A stretch of 64,000 nt of DNA from Pseudomonas sp. 5P_3.1_Bac2. Lineage in GTDB: Bacteria; Pseudomonadota; Gammaproteobacteria; Pseudomonadales; Pseudomonadaceae. How positions within the stretch are numbered: the first letter of the stretch is position 1; each line of letters starts with the position of its first letter. A program made the position numbers and the translations under genes. The stretch lies in NCBI RefSeq assembly GCF_025465995.1, contig NZ_JANLNY010000023.1:1-64000 (forward strand), read 5' to 3'. Of the stretch, positions 1 through 8,794 are shown in pieces. The notes under the pieces were generated by a model. That model was not told the DNA's origin. It searched no databases and saw only the letters and a program-made list of their open reading frames with translations.

Positions 1-1
1 G

Positions 2-322
2 CCGATGGAAGTGTTGGTTGCCGTGTGCGACCGCATGGGCATTGAAACCGGGGTGTCGGTGTTTGGCATTCAGGACGTGGCGGAGGATCGTGTATTCCCC
101 ATCATGGACTTCCCCATCCGCAGTGACCGCGATGCCCTGACCATGGGCTATGCCGGTGTGTACGGCTCATTCCTGCTGTTCGCCAAGCGTGCCGAGAAGA
201 AGTACGGCGTATCCGCCCGCGAGATCCTCGTGGAGATGGGCCGTCGCGGCATGGTCGGCGGTCAGGAAGACATGATCGAAGACACCGCCATGACATTGGC
301 TAAACAACGTGCAGCCAGCTAG
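2..322 (+). CDS. 4-hydroxy-2-oxovalerate aldolase, C-terminal part (5' end outside window)
   Basis: This is the last ~106 codons of a gene that begins left of the window; the frame is open to the first base. The segments [20 protein letters not shown] and [17 protein letters not shown] are characteristic of the C-terminal communication domain of the DmpG/BphI/MhpE aldolases. These split 4-hydroxy-2-oxovalerate into pyruvate and an aldehyde at the end of aromatic meta-cleavage pathways, and channel the aldehyde to a partner acylating dehydrogenase. The partner gene is not in the window and is probably upstream. The gene ends before a strong terminator, so it is the last gene of its operon. The family call is secure; the pathway (phenol, biphenyl, phenylpropionate or steroid) cannot be told from this fragment. 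Confidence 0.9.
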   Translation, partial: PMEVLVAVCDRMGIETGVSVFGIQDVAEDRVFPIMDFPIRSDRDALTMGYAGVYGSFLLFAKRAEKKYGVSAREILVEMGRRGMVGGQEDMIEDTAMTLAKQRAAS

Positions 323-400
323 TTAAGTGACTTGTCGCTCAGGCAAGCCCCCCTGAGCGCAAGTCTTTGCTCTGAAAAATCGGTAGTCCACGTTTCTACC

Positions 401-426
401 AGCCCCCTGCTAAAGGGGGCTTTTTT
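401..426 (+). terminator. Rho-independent terminator after the aldolase gene
   Basis: A 7-bp GC-rich stem (agccccc / gggggct, 401-407 with 415-421) with a 7-base loop is followed directly by a run of T. It lies 79 bases after the aldolase stop and closes the aromatic-degradation operon. Confidence 0.85.
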
Positions 427-567
427 ATGCCAAAAAGTTAATAGGGGATAACAAGCACGACCGTTTTATCCGCATATAGCGTCAACATATCGTCCGTTCT
501 GAGCATGCAAACACTTGTTCAAGGCCACAAAATTCGCAGCATGAGGTTTTAATTTGTCCCAAGAGAA

Positions 568-1608
568 ATGAGCATGACGATGATTAAAGAGATTAAACGT
601 CCCCCTCTAAGCAAGCCGTCGCCAAGCGCTCTGGACCCCAGAGAGTTTCGCCAGGTTCTGGGCACGTTCACTACAGGCGTGACCGTCATTACCGCTCGTG
701 GACAGGACAATACGCTGGCTGGCGTGACCGCCAACAGCTTCAACTCAGTATCCATGGACCCACCCCTGGTGCTGTGGAGTCTGGCGAGGAAATCCAACAG
801 CCTGGATACATTCGCTTCAGCCGAGCACTGGGCCGTGCACATCCTGGCCCACGATCAGGACAACATTTCCAGTCACTTTGCGCGCAGCGTCAGCGGCCAA
901 GAGAAGTTTGCCGACATCAACTACGAGAACGGCCTGGATAACACGCCGCTGCTCTCCGGATGCACCGCACGCTTACAATGCCGCACCAAAAATATCTACG
1001 ACGGCGGCGACCACATTATTTTGGTCGGTGAAGTCATTACCTATGACAAATGCGACACGCCTCCCCTGGTATTCCAGAAAGGCAGCTATGCGATTGCCAC
1101 CAACACCTCGCAAACCATCGAACCACCGGCAGGCGAAGACCTGCGCAACTCCAGCGATAAAAGCCCGATAGGCTATTTGTTGGCGACGGCGTATTTAAAT
1201 TTCTCTGCAAAAACCAAAGCGCAGGCAGAAAAACTCAACCTCAATGGTGCCGAGTACCTAATCCTGAGCGCTTTGGGAACCCGAGAAGGTCGCACTTATC
1301 ATGAAATCATTACCCTGGCAGGCTACGCAGGCACCAACGTAGGCCCAGAAGCCATTAACGACCTGGTTGCGCGTGGTTACATACAGATATTCGATAAGGA
1401 AGACAGCCTCTCTCCCGAGGACGATCACGCCAAGATCGGCCTTACCCCTGACGGGCGTCTGGCAGTAGAGAAAATCTTCAAAGAAAGTGAGCTGGTAGAA
1501 GCTGAAATAATGCAGAAACTCGGCACTCCAGAGGCCATCGCTCTGCGGTATTTACTGAGCAAATTTGTAAAGACCTATAGCCCATCGATCCCATACAGGT
1601 GGTTCTAG
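568..1608 (+). CDS. Flavin reductase with C-terminal MarR-like domain (two-component monooxygenase reductase type)
   Basis: 346 residues. Residues ~20-180 form a flavin reductase domain (split-barrel FMN-binding fold; segments FRQVLGTFTTGVTVITA and GVTANSFNSVSMDPPLV). Residues ~190-340 resemble a MarR winged helix with an ILSALG-type helix start and a wing-like segment. This two-domain layout is that of the reductase C1 of p-hydroxyphenylacetate 3-hydroxylase from Acinetobacter baumannii, where the MarR-like part binds the aromatic substrate and controls NADH oxidation rather than binding DNA. The likely role is to supply reduced flavin to a separate aromatic hydroxylase, but no oxygenase gene is in the window. 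The start at 568 is a guess; ATG 574 or 580 would also fit. Its base composition is visibly less GC-rich than that of the hrpB side. The aromatic ligand is unknown. Confidence 0.75.
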   Translation: MSMTMIKEIKRPPLSKPSPSALDPREFRQVLGTFTTGVTVITARGQDNTLAGVTANSFNSVSMDPPLVLWSLARKSNSLDTFASAEHWAVHILAHDQDNISSHFARSVSGQEKFADINYENGLDNTPLLSGCTARLQCRTKNIYDGGDHIILVGEVITYDKCDTPPLVFQKGSYAIATNTSQTIEPPAGEDLRNSSDKSPIGYLLATAYLNFSAKTKAQAEKLNLNGAEYLILSALGTREGRTYHEIITLAGYAGTNVGPEAINDLVARGYIQIFDKEDSLSPEDDHAKIGLTPDGRLAVEKIFKESELVEAEIMQKLGTPEAIALRYLLSKFVKTYSPSIPYRWF

Positions 1609-1621
1609 AGTAAAGCCGAGC

Positions 1622-1747
1622 ATGGACACTTGGCCGTATCCGAGCCTTAGGTTGAAAGAAGTGTTCATGCCCGACTTACAGCGCAATGCCATGGATCGCG
1701 CCTATGAGCAATTACGCGCCCAAGGCGTGGACGTGCGCGTCCCCTGA
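1622..1747 (+). CDS. Possible short ORF or gene remnant (41 aa)
   Basis: The frame from ATG 1622 (a second ATG is at 1667) gives 41 residues ending in RAYEQLRAQGVDVRVP, which read like the amphipathic C-terminal end of an enzyme rather than a complete protein. I see no Shine-Dalgarno sequence before either ATG. It lies exactly between the aromatic cluster and hrpB and ends 1 bp before the convergent hrpB stop. It may be the tail of a gene truncated when the aromatic cluster was joined here, or it may be non-coding. No family is recognised. Confidence 0.2.
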   Translation: MDTWPYPSLRLKEVFMPDLQRNAMDRAYEQLRAQGVDVRVP

Positions 1748-1748
1748 C

Positions 1749-4283
1749 TCACTTGCGCGGCTTGGCCCGGGCAGTGGGCTCGGCGATTAGTGGATCGTCC
1801 GGCCAGTAGTGTTTGGGATAACGGCCCTTCAAGTCTTTTTTCACCTCGGCATAGGTGTTGGCCCAGAAGCTGGCCAGGTCTTGGGTGACCTGCACCGGGC
1901 GGCGGGCCGGCGACAACAAATGCAGCTTCAGTGCGATGCGCCCTGCGCCGATGCGTGGGGTTTCGGCCAGGCCGAATAGCTCCTGCAAGCGCACCGCTAA
2001 AATCGGCGGTTGCTCGCTGTAGTCAATGCTGATGCGCGAGCCCGAAGGCACGCTGATGGAACGTGGCGCCAGTTCATCCAAGCGCTGCGGCAGTGGCCAG
2101 GGCAACAGGCTGTGCAGGGCGCCGGCCAAGTCCAGATTAGCGAAATGGCTTAAGCGGGTGACGTTGCCCAGATAAGGCTGCAACCACTGCTCAAGCGTCG
2201 AAATCAGCGCGGCATCACTGACATCCGGCCATGGGTTAGCTTCGCTACCAGCCGCTGGCAGACTGCGCAGTAGCGCCACCCGCGCCTGCCATTGGCGCAG
2301 CTCCGGGGTCCAGGGCAACAGGGCTAACCCTTTGCGCTTGACCAACCCGCACATGGCCCGCGTACGCGCCTGCGCACTCAGTTGCGGCAGGGCTTCGCGG
2401 GCCAGCACCAACTCGCCGATCTTGCGTTGCCGCTCGGCGCGCAGCGCGCCTTCGCGCTCATCCCACTCCAGCACATCCTGGCTGCTGACCTGTTCCTGCA
2501 ACACGCTATCAAACAGCTCCGGCTCGAGTTCTGCCGCTAGGTAAATCCGCTCTTCACGTTGGCCCTGACGGCTGCCTAAATCGGCGACCACCAGCCAGCG
2601 GTGCTTCATCAAGACATCGACCTCCGCGAACTGCGCGGCACGGCCATTGGCCAAGCGATACTCGGCACTGCCTTCACGGCGCTGCTGGGCGATGCGGTCG
2701 GGATAGGCAAAAGCCAGCAAGGCGCCGAGCCAGCGCGGATGCTCAGGATCACTGACGGCCTCGGCGCTCGGCTGGCCCTTAAGCGACTGACTGAACTGCC
2801 GCGCCAGTTGCCGCGCACGCTGCACGGCCCCTTGGGCCGCACGCGGGGCGCGGCTATCGCCGGCGAGCAGGCTCATACGGCTGTGCAAGTCGGCGCCAGC
2901 GCCGCGCAGAATATCGCGCTCGCCCAACAGCGCCGCCAGGTCACAAGCCAGCGGTGCCAAGCCCAAAGCCTGACCACGCAGCAGTAAATGGGCGATGCGC
3001 GGATGGCTCGGCAACTCAGCCATGGCCTGGCCGTGGCGAGTTAAAACGCCGCCCTCATCCACCGCGCCTAAGCGCTTAAGCAAATCCAGCGCCTGGCTGT
3101 AAGCCGCCGCCGGCGGTGGATCGAGCCACACCAGCTCGCTCGGTTGCACACCCCAACGCACCAACTGCAAAGCCAAGCCGGCCAGATCGGCCTGGAGCAT
3201 TTCCGCCGGGGCATAGGCGGCCAGTTGCTCATGCTGCGCCTGCGACCACAGCCGATAAGCCACACCGGGCTCAAGACGGCCAGCGCGACCACTGCGCTGG
3301 GTGGCCGAGGCCCGTGAGATGCGCTGGGTATCCAGACGCGTCATGCCGCTGTTCGGATCAAATCCCGGCACCCGCGCCAGCCCGGCGTCCACCACCACCC
3401 GTACGCCTTCGATGGTCAGGCTGGTTTCAGCGATGTTAGTGGCCAGCACCACTTTGCGCTTACCGGCCGGAGCCGGCTCGATTGCCGCGCGCTGAGCGCT
3501 TAGATCCAGCTCGCCGTGCAGCGGACAAAGCAGCACATCACTGCGCCCCGCCAACGCCTCGGCCAACTGTTCATTAACCCGCCGAATCTCCGCCTGCCCC
3601 GGCAAAAACACCAGCAGGCTGCCGCTCTCTTGCGCCAGCGCCTGCAACACCGTTTGCAGCACCTTAGGCTCCAGCCATTCGCCGGCTTGCCAAGGCGCGC
3701 CCCAGCGCACGCTGACCGGGAACATGCGCCCCTCACTGCGTAGCACCGGCGCATTATCCAGCAGCGCCGCCAAGCGCTCGCCTTCTAAGGTGGCGGACAT
3801 CAGCAGGATCTTCAGCGGTGGCTCGCCGCTGTCCGCCCCACGGAACATGGCACGGCCATTGAGCGCGAGCGCCAGAGCCAAATCGGCATCCAGGCTGCGC
3901 TCATGGAACTCGTCGAAGATCAGCAAGCCAACACCTTCCAGCGCCGGATCATCCTGCAAGCGCCGCGCAAGGATGCCTTCGGTGACCACCTCAATACGGG
4001 TATTGGGACCGATCTTGCTGTCGAGACGAATGCGGTAGCCCACGGTGTCGCCAACCCTTTCGCCCAGCTCGCTGGCCAAACGCTCAGCCGCTGCCCGTGC
4101 GGCTAAGCGGCGTGGTTCAAGCATGATGATGCGCTGTCCGCGCAGCCAGGGCTGATCGAGCAAAGCCAGCGGCACACGGGTGGTTTTACCGGCGCCGGGG
4201 GGCGCTTCCAGCACCGCTTCATCACGGCGAGCGAGGGCCTGGCGCAGCTCAGGCAAGAGGACATCAATGGGCAGGGAATTCAT
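1749..4283 (-). CDS. hrpB: ATP-dependent helicase HrpB
   Basis: 844 residues, a DEAH-box helicase of the HrpB subfamily. Walker A APPGAGKTT is at residues 27-35, the DEFH box at 124-127 and the SAT motif at 163-165; QRSGRAGR (motif VI) is in the second RecA domain. The helicase-associated domain and the HrpB-specific C-terminal region follow, ending near GRYPKHYWPDDP, a typical HrpB ending. Length is normal for the family (~810-850). HrpB is cytoplasmic and thought to remodel RNA or RNPs; loss is usually tolerated, and the substrate in Pseudomonas is not well defined. Its own promoter must lie in 4284-4460, shared with the divergent lipoprotein gene. The identification is firm. Confidence 0.95.
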   Translation of the reverse strand: MNSLPIDVLLPELRQALARRDEAVLEAPPGAGKTTRVPLALLDQPWLRGQRIIMLEPRRLAARAAAERLASELGERVGDTVGYRIRLDSKIGPNTRIEVVTEGILARRLQDDPALEGVGLLIFDEFHERSLDADLALALALNGRAMFRGADSGEPPLKILLMSATLEGERLAALLDNAPVLRSEGRMFPVSVRWGAPWQAGEWLEPKVLQTVLQALAQESGSLLVFLPGQAEIRRVNEQLAEALAGRSDVLLCPLHGELDLSAQRAAIEPAPAGKRKVVLATNIAETSLTIEGVRVVVDAGLARVPGFDPNSGMTRLDTQRISRASATQRSGRAGRLEPGVAYRLWSQAQHEQLAAYAPAEMLQADLAGLALQLVRWGVQPSELVWLDPPPAAAYSQALDLLKRLGAVDEGGVLTRHGQAMAELPSHPRIAHLLLRGQALGLAPLACDLAALLGERDILRGAGADLHSRMSLLAGDSRAPRAAQGAVQRARQLARQFSQSLKGQPSAEAVSDPEHPRWLGALLAFAYPDRIAQQRREGSAEYRLANGRAAQFAEVDVLMKHRWLVVADLGSRQGQREERIYLAAELEPELFDSVLQEQVSSQDVLEWDEREGALRAERQRKIGELVLAREALPQLSAQARTRAMCGLVKRKGLALLPWTPELRQWQARVALLRSLPAAGSEANPWPDVSDAALISTLEQWLQPYLGNVTRLSHFANLDLAGALHSLLPWPLPQRLDELAPRSISVPSGSRISIDYSEQPPILAVRLQELFGLAETPRIGAGRIALKLHLLSPARRPVQVTQDLASFWANTYAEVKKDLKGRYPKHYWPDDPLIAEPTARAKPRK

Positions 4284-4462
4284 GCAGGCTCCGTATCAAG
4301 AACGCCAGTATAACGGGCGAACTGCCGTCACCGCCGATGGTCATAGGCACGGTCTACGCATGCGGCCAAAGGCCATTGGCAGGGCTTAGCTGAACAACGG
4401 CTACGGCAGCATTGCGCTAGAGGTATTGGTATAGTAGTGCCAACTAGATTTGGAGATGTTTG

Positions 4463-4882
4463 ATGCGCATTCAAGCTCGTATTATCGGCGGCCTCCTTGT
4501 TACTGCTTTAGTCTCTCAACTGAGTGCCTGTGGCACCCTGTTTTATCCTGATCGACGTGGCCAGATTGAAGGCCGGATTGACCCCGCGGTGGCAATACTC
4601 GACGCCATCGGCATCCTGTTTTATGTGATCCCCGGACTGATCGCCTTCGGCATCGACTTCGCCAGCGGCGCGATCTACCTGCCCAATAAAAAAGTCGCGC
4701 AAGTCGACCCGCAAGCCCTGCAAAAGTTGGTCGACGAGCAAGGACAGGTGGATCGCGTGCAACTGCAGAATTTAATCTTTGAGCAAACCGGCGAGAACTT
4801 GCCGCTCACCGATCCGCGCCTGCAGCAACACTCTGGCAACAGCACGCAGTTGGCCGCCAACGGCTGGGCAATCGCCGCCTAA
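4463..4882 (+). CDS. Small conserved Pseudomonas lipoprotein
   Basis: 139 residues with a lipoprotein signal: a hydrophobic segment from residue ~8 and lipobox LSAC with Cys at residue 23. A second hydrophobic stretch (~residues 45-70, IGILFYVIPGLIAFGIDF) follows, then a hydrophilic C-terminus. Pseudomonads carry similar proteins next to hrpB that are sometimes mislabelled as polyribonucleotide nucleotidyltransferase; nothing in the sequence supports such an activity. ATG 4463 is preferred because GGAG lies 7 bases upstream. A possible -10-like TATAGT is at 4430-4435. Function unknown; probably anchored to the envelope. Confidence 0.8.
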   Translation: MRIQARIIGGLLVTALVSQLSACGTLFYPDRRGQIEGRIDPAVAILDAIGILFYVIPGLIAFGIDFASGAIYLPNKKVAQVDPQALQKLVDEQGQVDRVQLQNLIFEQTGENLPLTDPRLQQHSGNSTQLAANGWAIAA

Positions 4883-4967
4883 AGTCGCCAGCTGCTCACC
4901 TGCACTGGCGGACCTAAGCATTTGCGGTCATGGTGCACGGCTTAGCTTTTTGGAATGAACGACGCCC

Positions 4968-5858
4968 ATGCAAATCGCCCCGCAACATGCTCGTTTAATG
5001 CGCTTGGCCACCACCGCCGCGCTAGTCGCCGCCCTCACCCTAGCGGTGGCCAAGGCCGTGGCCTGGTGGCTCAGTGGGTCGGTCAGCCTGCTGGCGGGTT
5101 TGACTGACTCATTATTAGACGGCGCCGCCTCGCTGCTTAACCTGATGGCCGTGCGCTACTCGCTGCGCCCTGCCGATGACGATCACCGTTACGGCCACGG
5201 CAAAGCCGAAGCCCTCGCCGGACTCGGCCAGGCCTTGTTTATCGGCGCCAGCGCCGTGCTGGTCGGCAGCCAAGGGATTGCACGCCTACTCCATCCCGAA
5301 CCCTTGAGCGCTCCGAGCCTGGGCGTGGCGGTGATGGTGTTGTCGCTGCTGGTGACCTTCGCGCTGTTGCTGTTCCAAGGCTATGTGGTGCGCCAGACCG
5401 GCTCCACGGCGATTCGCGCCGACTCGCTGCACTACCGCTCGGACTTACTGCTTAACGCCAGCATCATTATCGCCCTGCTGTTAGCCAGCTATGGCTGGGC
5501 GCAACTGGATGCGATCTTCGGCCTCGGCATTGCCCTGTATATTTTCTGGAGCGCCATCAGCATCGCCCGCGAAGCCGCCACGGTGTTGATGGACCAGGAG
5601 CTCGATCCGCAAATCAGCGCGCAGATGCAGGCCTTAGCCTGCGCCGTACCCGGCGTACTTGGCACCCACGACCTGCGCACGCGGCTGTCCGGCAGCCACT
5701 GGTTTGTGCAGTTGCATGTGGAGCTGCCCAACGACCTCAGCCTGCTGCAAGCACACAACCTGTGCGAGCAAGTGGAACAGGCGATTCGCGAGCAATACCC
5801 GCGGGCCGAAGTGTTGGTGCATGCCGACCCGGTCAGCGTGGTGCCGGCCCATTCCTGA
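4968..5858 (+). CDS. fieF: Cation diffusion facilitator transporter (FieF/YiiP-type)
   Basis: 296 residues with six predicted membrane helices and a cytoplasmic C-terminal domain. The tetrahedral transport site is visible: D47 and D51 (TDSLLD) in helix 2 and H155 and D159 (HYRSD) in helix 5, matching the DDHD pattern of E. coli FieF. The inter-helix HRYGHGK segment (residues 73-79) carries the second metal site. The C-terminal half (from ~210) is the ferredoxin-like domain that dimerises on metal binding. It exports Zn(II), Fe(II) or Cd(II) in exchange for protons; which one dominates here cannot be read. The gene is monocistronic and ends before a strong bidirectional terminator. Confidence 0.92.
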   Translation: MQIAPQHARLMRLATTAALVAALTLAVAKAVAWWLSGSVSLLAGLTDSLLDGAASLLNLMAVRYSLRPADDDHRYGHGKAEALAGLGQALFIGASAVLVGSQGIARLLHPEPLSAPSLGVAVMVLSLLVTFALLLFQGYVVRQTGSTAIRADSLHYRSDLLLNASIIIALLLASYGWAQLDAIFGLGIALYIFWSAISIAREAATVLMDQELDPQISAQMQALACAVPGVLGTHDLRTRLSGSHWFVQLHVELPNDLSLLQAHNLCEQVEQAIREQYPRAEVLVHADPVSVVPAHS

Positions 5859-5903
5859 TGGCGTAAGCGGCCAATGGCAGGGATAAAACGCAGGCACAAA
5901 AAA

Positions 5904-5931
5904 GGGAGACCGGTGGCGGTCTCCCTTTTTT
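5904..5931. terminator. Bidirectional Rho-independent terminator
   Basis: An 8-bp stem gggagacc / ggtctccc (5904-5911 with 5918-5925), loop of 6, flanked by A-run on the left and T-run on the right, so it can work in both directions: after fieF (+) and, if it is real, after the small gene on the minus strand. Confidence 0.85.
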
Positions 5932-5939
5932 GCTGTCCC

Positions 5940-6173
5940 TTATTCTGACGTGGGTAACGCCTTTTCCTCGCCCGCCTGGTTGGGTGGTGCGGACCCGGGT
6001 GCCGAGCCGACCCGGTAGGATCGGTGGCGACCGCTCACCTGCTTGGGCGAGGCGGCTGGACGTGTCGTCCGGGCCTTGAAGTTGAGATAAAGCTTACCCG
6101 CCCACGCCCAGCAGAAGATTGCGAATATTGCTAACAAGTACTTTACTTGCACAATAAATACGCAAAAGTGCAT
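5940..6173 (-). CDS. Possible small membrane protein, divergent from the Lrp/AsnC gene
   Basis: 77 residues: an N-terminal hydrophobic helix (about residues 5-30, VKYLLAIFAIFCWAWAGKLY) followed by a basic, Pro/Gly/Ser-rich tail. It ends at the bidirectional terminator and lies head to head with the Lrp/AsnC regulator. Against it: no Shine-Dalgarno sequence before the ATG and no family I recognise. A hypothetical gene sits at this position in some pseudomonads. If real, it would be a single-pass inner-membrane peptide. Confidence 0.35.
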   Translation of the reverse strand: MHFCVFIVQVKYLLAIFAIFCWAWAGKLYLNFKARTTRPAASPKQVSGRHRSYRVGSAPGSAPPNQAGEEKALPTSE

Positions 6174-6208
6174 TATTCACAGCAATATTTAGCAAGGCCG
6201 CCACCAAT

Positions 6209-6688
6209 ATGAACAAACTCGACCGCTACGACCTGAATATCCTCGCCGAATTACAGCGCGACGCCACCCTGTCTAACCAAGACTTGGCCGAGCGCATTGG
6301 CCTGTCACCCTCGCCCTGTTCGCGCCGGGTTAAACAGCTGCAAGACGACGGCTACATCATCGGTCAGGTGGCCTTGCTCAACCGCAAACAGCTGGGCTTG
6401 AGCCTCACCGCTTATGTGCTGATCGGCATGGACCGGCACACCCCGGAGCGTTTTGAGCACTTTCAGGACGAAATCCGCAAATGCCCAGAGGTGCTGGAAT
6501 GCAGCCTGGTCACCGGGATGGATGCGGACTACCAACTGAAGGTGGTGGTGCCGGATATGGATCACTACCAGAAGCTGCTGCTGGGCACTCTGACGCGCAT
6601 CGAAGGGGTCTCCAGCGTACGCTCGAGCTTTGTCCTGCAGCAGATTGTGTCCAGCACCCAACTGCCGCTGCAGCACCTGCGCAACTAA
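6209..6688 (+). CDS. Lrp/AsnC family transcriptional regulator
   Basis: 159 residues. N-terminal winged helix (LDRYDLNILAELQRDATLS, then the LAERIGLSPSPCSRRVKQL recognition region, residues ~3-50) and a C-terminal RAM/ligand-binding ferredoxin-like domain (~70-145) with the CSLVTGMDADYQLKV strand typical of the family. Such proteins form octamers and respond to amino acids. The AT-rich stretch just upstream (about 6120-6200, with TGCA/GTGCA inverted half-sites) is a plausible self-regulation site. The small gene on the other strand could be its direct target. The effector cannot be inferred. Confidence 0.93.
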   Translation: MNKLDRYDLNILAELQRDATLSNQDLAERIGLSPSPCSRRVKQLQDDGYIIGQVALLNRKQLGLSLTAYVLIGMDRHTPERFEHFQDEIRKCPEVLECSLVTGMDADYQLKVVVPDMDHYQKLLLGTLTRIEGVSSVRSSFVLQQIVSSTQLPLQHLRN

Positions 6689-6877
6689 ATAGCGTCATCG
6701 ACAGTTAGTCGTAAGTTGGGGATTAAGCCCAACAAAACTCAGCAGCGGGCGTATAATCACGCCCGCGTTGCTGTGCCTACGTGGTCCCCATAAGAGCCTT
6801 GCGCTCAGATAACTATAAGCCCCCACCACCCTCGTCATACCCGGCGACACAGCCTGTATTTGCCCTACGAGGTTGCG

Positions 6878-7081
6878 ATGGAACCCGAGCTGTTTGAAGA
6901 ACTGATGATGACCGGCCTGGTCGGGGCCTTGGTGTTGTTTATGGCGTTTATCGTCTGGGACTTGGCGAAGAAGTCCAAGGCCGGCCGCTTCGGCACCATG
7001 ATCCTGTTTCTGGCTCTGGGCCTGGGCGTGCTCGGCTTCCTGATCAAAACCTTGGTCATCGCCGGACTCGAAGGCGTCTGA
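6878..7081 (+). CDS. DUF2788 family small membrane protein
   Basis: 67 residues beginning MEPELFEELMMTG, with two predicted membrane helices (about residues 11-30 and 42-63) separated by a short basic loop (KKSKAGRFG). This is the compact layout of the DUF2788 family of pseudomonads. The start at 6878 is chosen because GAGG lies just upstream and family members begin MEPE. No function is known for the family. It stands alone between the Lrp/AsnC regulator and the globin gene. Confidence 0.85.
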   Translation: MEPELFEELMMTGLVGALVLFMAFIVWDLAKKSKAGRFGTMILFLALGLGVLGFLIKTLVIAGLEGV

Positions 7082-7158
7082 CAGTCCGCCCGCAATCCCC
7101 GCACTAATAACAATGGGCTGCTATCACGCGGCCTAAAACGCGTTGCTTCGGAGCCTTA

Positions 7159-7551
7159 ATGAAAGCCACTGATCGTGTCATGCAAAGCTATGGCCGCTGC
7201 TGTGCCGTGCCAGATTTCTTTGACCGGTTTTATCAGCACTTCCTCGCCAGCTCACCGCTGATTCGCGACAAATTCACCGACACCGACATGCCGGCGCAAA
7301 AGCAGTTGCTGCGCCAGGGCATTCTTAACCTCGTGATGGTTGCTCGCGGTATGCCCGATAGCAAATTGCGCGCGTTAGGCGAGTCGCACTCGCGGGGCAA
7401 GCTGGATATCCGCCCCGAGCTTTACGATCTGTGGGTCGACGCGCTGCTGCAGAGCATCCGCGAGCTGGACCCGCAATACTGTAGCGAAACCCGCCTGGCC
7501 TGGACTGAAGTGCTGAACAAGGGCATCAGCATTATCAAGGCCGGCTACTAA
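7159..7551 (+). CDS. Single-domain globin-like haem protein
   Basis: 130 residues that read as one globin fold. There is an FFDRFYQHFLASSP B/C-helix region and a candidate proximal histidine in LGESHSR (F helix, about residue 76), followed by G/H-helix segments. It resembles the short Pseudomonas globins often found beside DUF2788 genes. A haem ligand is plausible but not proven; there is no reductase domain, unlike flavohaemoglobin. Possible roles are oxygen, NO or redox sensing or scavenging. It converges with rluE (stop codons 18 bp apart). Confidence 0.8.
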   Translation: MKATDRVMQSYGRCCAVPDFFDRFYQHFLASSPLIRDKFTDTDMPAQKQLLRQGILNLVMVARGMPDSKLRALGESHSRGKLDIRPELYDLWVDALLQSIRELDPQYCSETRLAWTEVLNKGISIIKAGY

Positions 7552-7569
7552 AGCGCGCACCGGCGCGGC

Positions 7570-8226
7570 TTAATCCAAGCGCGCCGGCACTTCACGCCAC
7601 TGCCCCGGCGCTAAACCGTCGAGGCTAAACGGCCCGATCTTTACCCGCACCAAGCGCAAAGTCGGTAAGCCGACCGCGGCAGTCATGCGCCGCACCTGGC
7701 GGTTACGGCCCTCACGGATCACCAGTTCCAGCCAGGCCGTGGGGATGCTTTGGCGGAAGCGTACCGGCGGATTGCGCGGCCACAATTCGGGCTCATCCAG
7801 CAAACGTGCCTCGGCGGGCAAGGTGGGGCCGTCATTCAACTGCACACCGTCACGCAGCTGCTGTAATTGCTGCGCCGTGGGCTGACCTTCGACTTGTACC
7901 CAATAGGTTTTCGCCAGCTTGTGTTTCGGATCAGCGATGCGCGCTTGCAGGCGGCCATCGTTGGTCAGCAGCAACAATCCTTCGCTGTCACGATCCAAAC
8001 GCCCGGCCGGGTAAACCCCGGGCACGCTGACGAAGTCCTTGAGGGTGGCGCGACCTTGGTCGTCGTTAAACTGGGTCAGCACATCAAAGGGTTTATTCAA
8101 GAGCAGCAAGCGCGGCTCCGCGGGTGGTGCCTTGGCCACCCGCCGCGGCGCGCTTCTGCTGGCGGTTTTAGCCGCAGAATGGGCGGCGGGGCGCGGGCTT
8201 TGGGCAGGGCGAGGTGGACGTGACAT
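7570..8226 (-). CDS. rluE: 23S rRNA pseudouridine synthase (RluE-type)
   Basis: 218 residues from the ATG at 8226 (MSRPPRPAQ). A longer reading frame exists upstream but would run into the promoter region of the divergent GNAT gene. The catalytic motif [15 protein letters not shown] carries the essential Asp of RsuA/RluB/E/F enzymes, and [13 protein letters not shown] is the second conserved block. There is no N-terminal S4 domain, only a basic low-complexity tail (residues 1-40), as in RluE. The expected reaction is isomerisation of a single uridine (U2457 in E. coli) in 23S rRNA. Confidence 0.88.
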   Translation of the reverse strand: MSRPPRPAQSPRPAAHSAAKTASRSAPRRVAKAPPAEPRLLLLNKPFDVLTQFNDDQGRATLKDFVSVPGVYPAGRLDRDSEGLLLLTNDGRLQARIADPKHKLAKTYWVQVEGQPTAQQLQQLRDGVQLNDGPTLPAEARLLDEPELWPRNPPVRFRQSIPTAWLELVIREGRNRQVRRMTAAVGLPTLRLVRVKIGPFSLDGLAPGQWREVPARLD

Positions 8227-8341
8227 GGCGATTCCGCACAACGACAATAAGTGCCCAGTGTACCCGAGCCCGGCGCAGCGCCCTAAATGCGCCGACTCCA
8301 CCGGCAAAATGGCCACCCCACCCCTAAAGCAGGAGCGCCCC

Positions 8342-8794
8342 ATGACCTATGTGATTGAGCAGCCCAAGCCAGCCGACGCCACGCGCCTGGTCGAAGTGTG
8401 GGAAGCGGCGGTGCGCGCCAGCCATGACTTTCTTGATGAAATGGATATCCAGCTGCTCAAGCCGCTGTTGATCGAGCAGTATTTCCCGCAGGTCGCCCTG
8501 TATGTAATCCGCCGCGACGACGGACAAGTGGCCGGCTTTATGGGCTATACCGAAGGTCAGGTAGAGATGCTGTTTGTCCACCCCGAGCAGCACGGCCAAG
8601 GTCTGGGCCGCGCCCTGCTTAACTATGCCACCCAAGAGCTAGGCGCCTACCTTGTCGACGTCAATGAACAGAACCCAAAAGCCCTGGCCTTCTATCTAAG
8701 CCAGGGCTTTAAGGTGGCGCGCCGTTCGCCGCTGGATGGCGGTGGCCGGCCCTTCCCCATCCTGCATTTACAGCTCGATAAACCTGCGCCTTAA
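8342..8794 (+). CDS. GNAT family N-acetyltransferase (YjaB-like)
   Basis: 150 residues. The acetyl-CoA pyrophosphate loop is [15 protein letters not shown], followed by the [17 protein letters not shown] segment typical of GNAT motif B. The N-terminal half ([14 protein letters not shown]) resembles YjaB-type GNATs. Start at 8342 with AGGAG 9 bases upstream. The stop codon overlaps the convergent amn stop by 4 bases. The acceptor substrate is unknown. Confidence 0.85.
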   Translation: MTYVIEQPKPADATRLVEVWEAAVRASHDFLDEMDIQLLKPLLIEQYFPQVALYVIRRDDGQVAGFMGYTEGQVEMLFVHPEQHGQGLGRALLNYATQELGAYLVDVNEQNPKALAFYLSQGFKVARRSPLDGGGRPFPILHLQLDKPAP

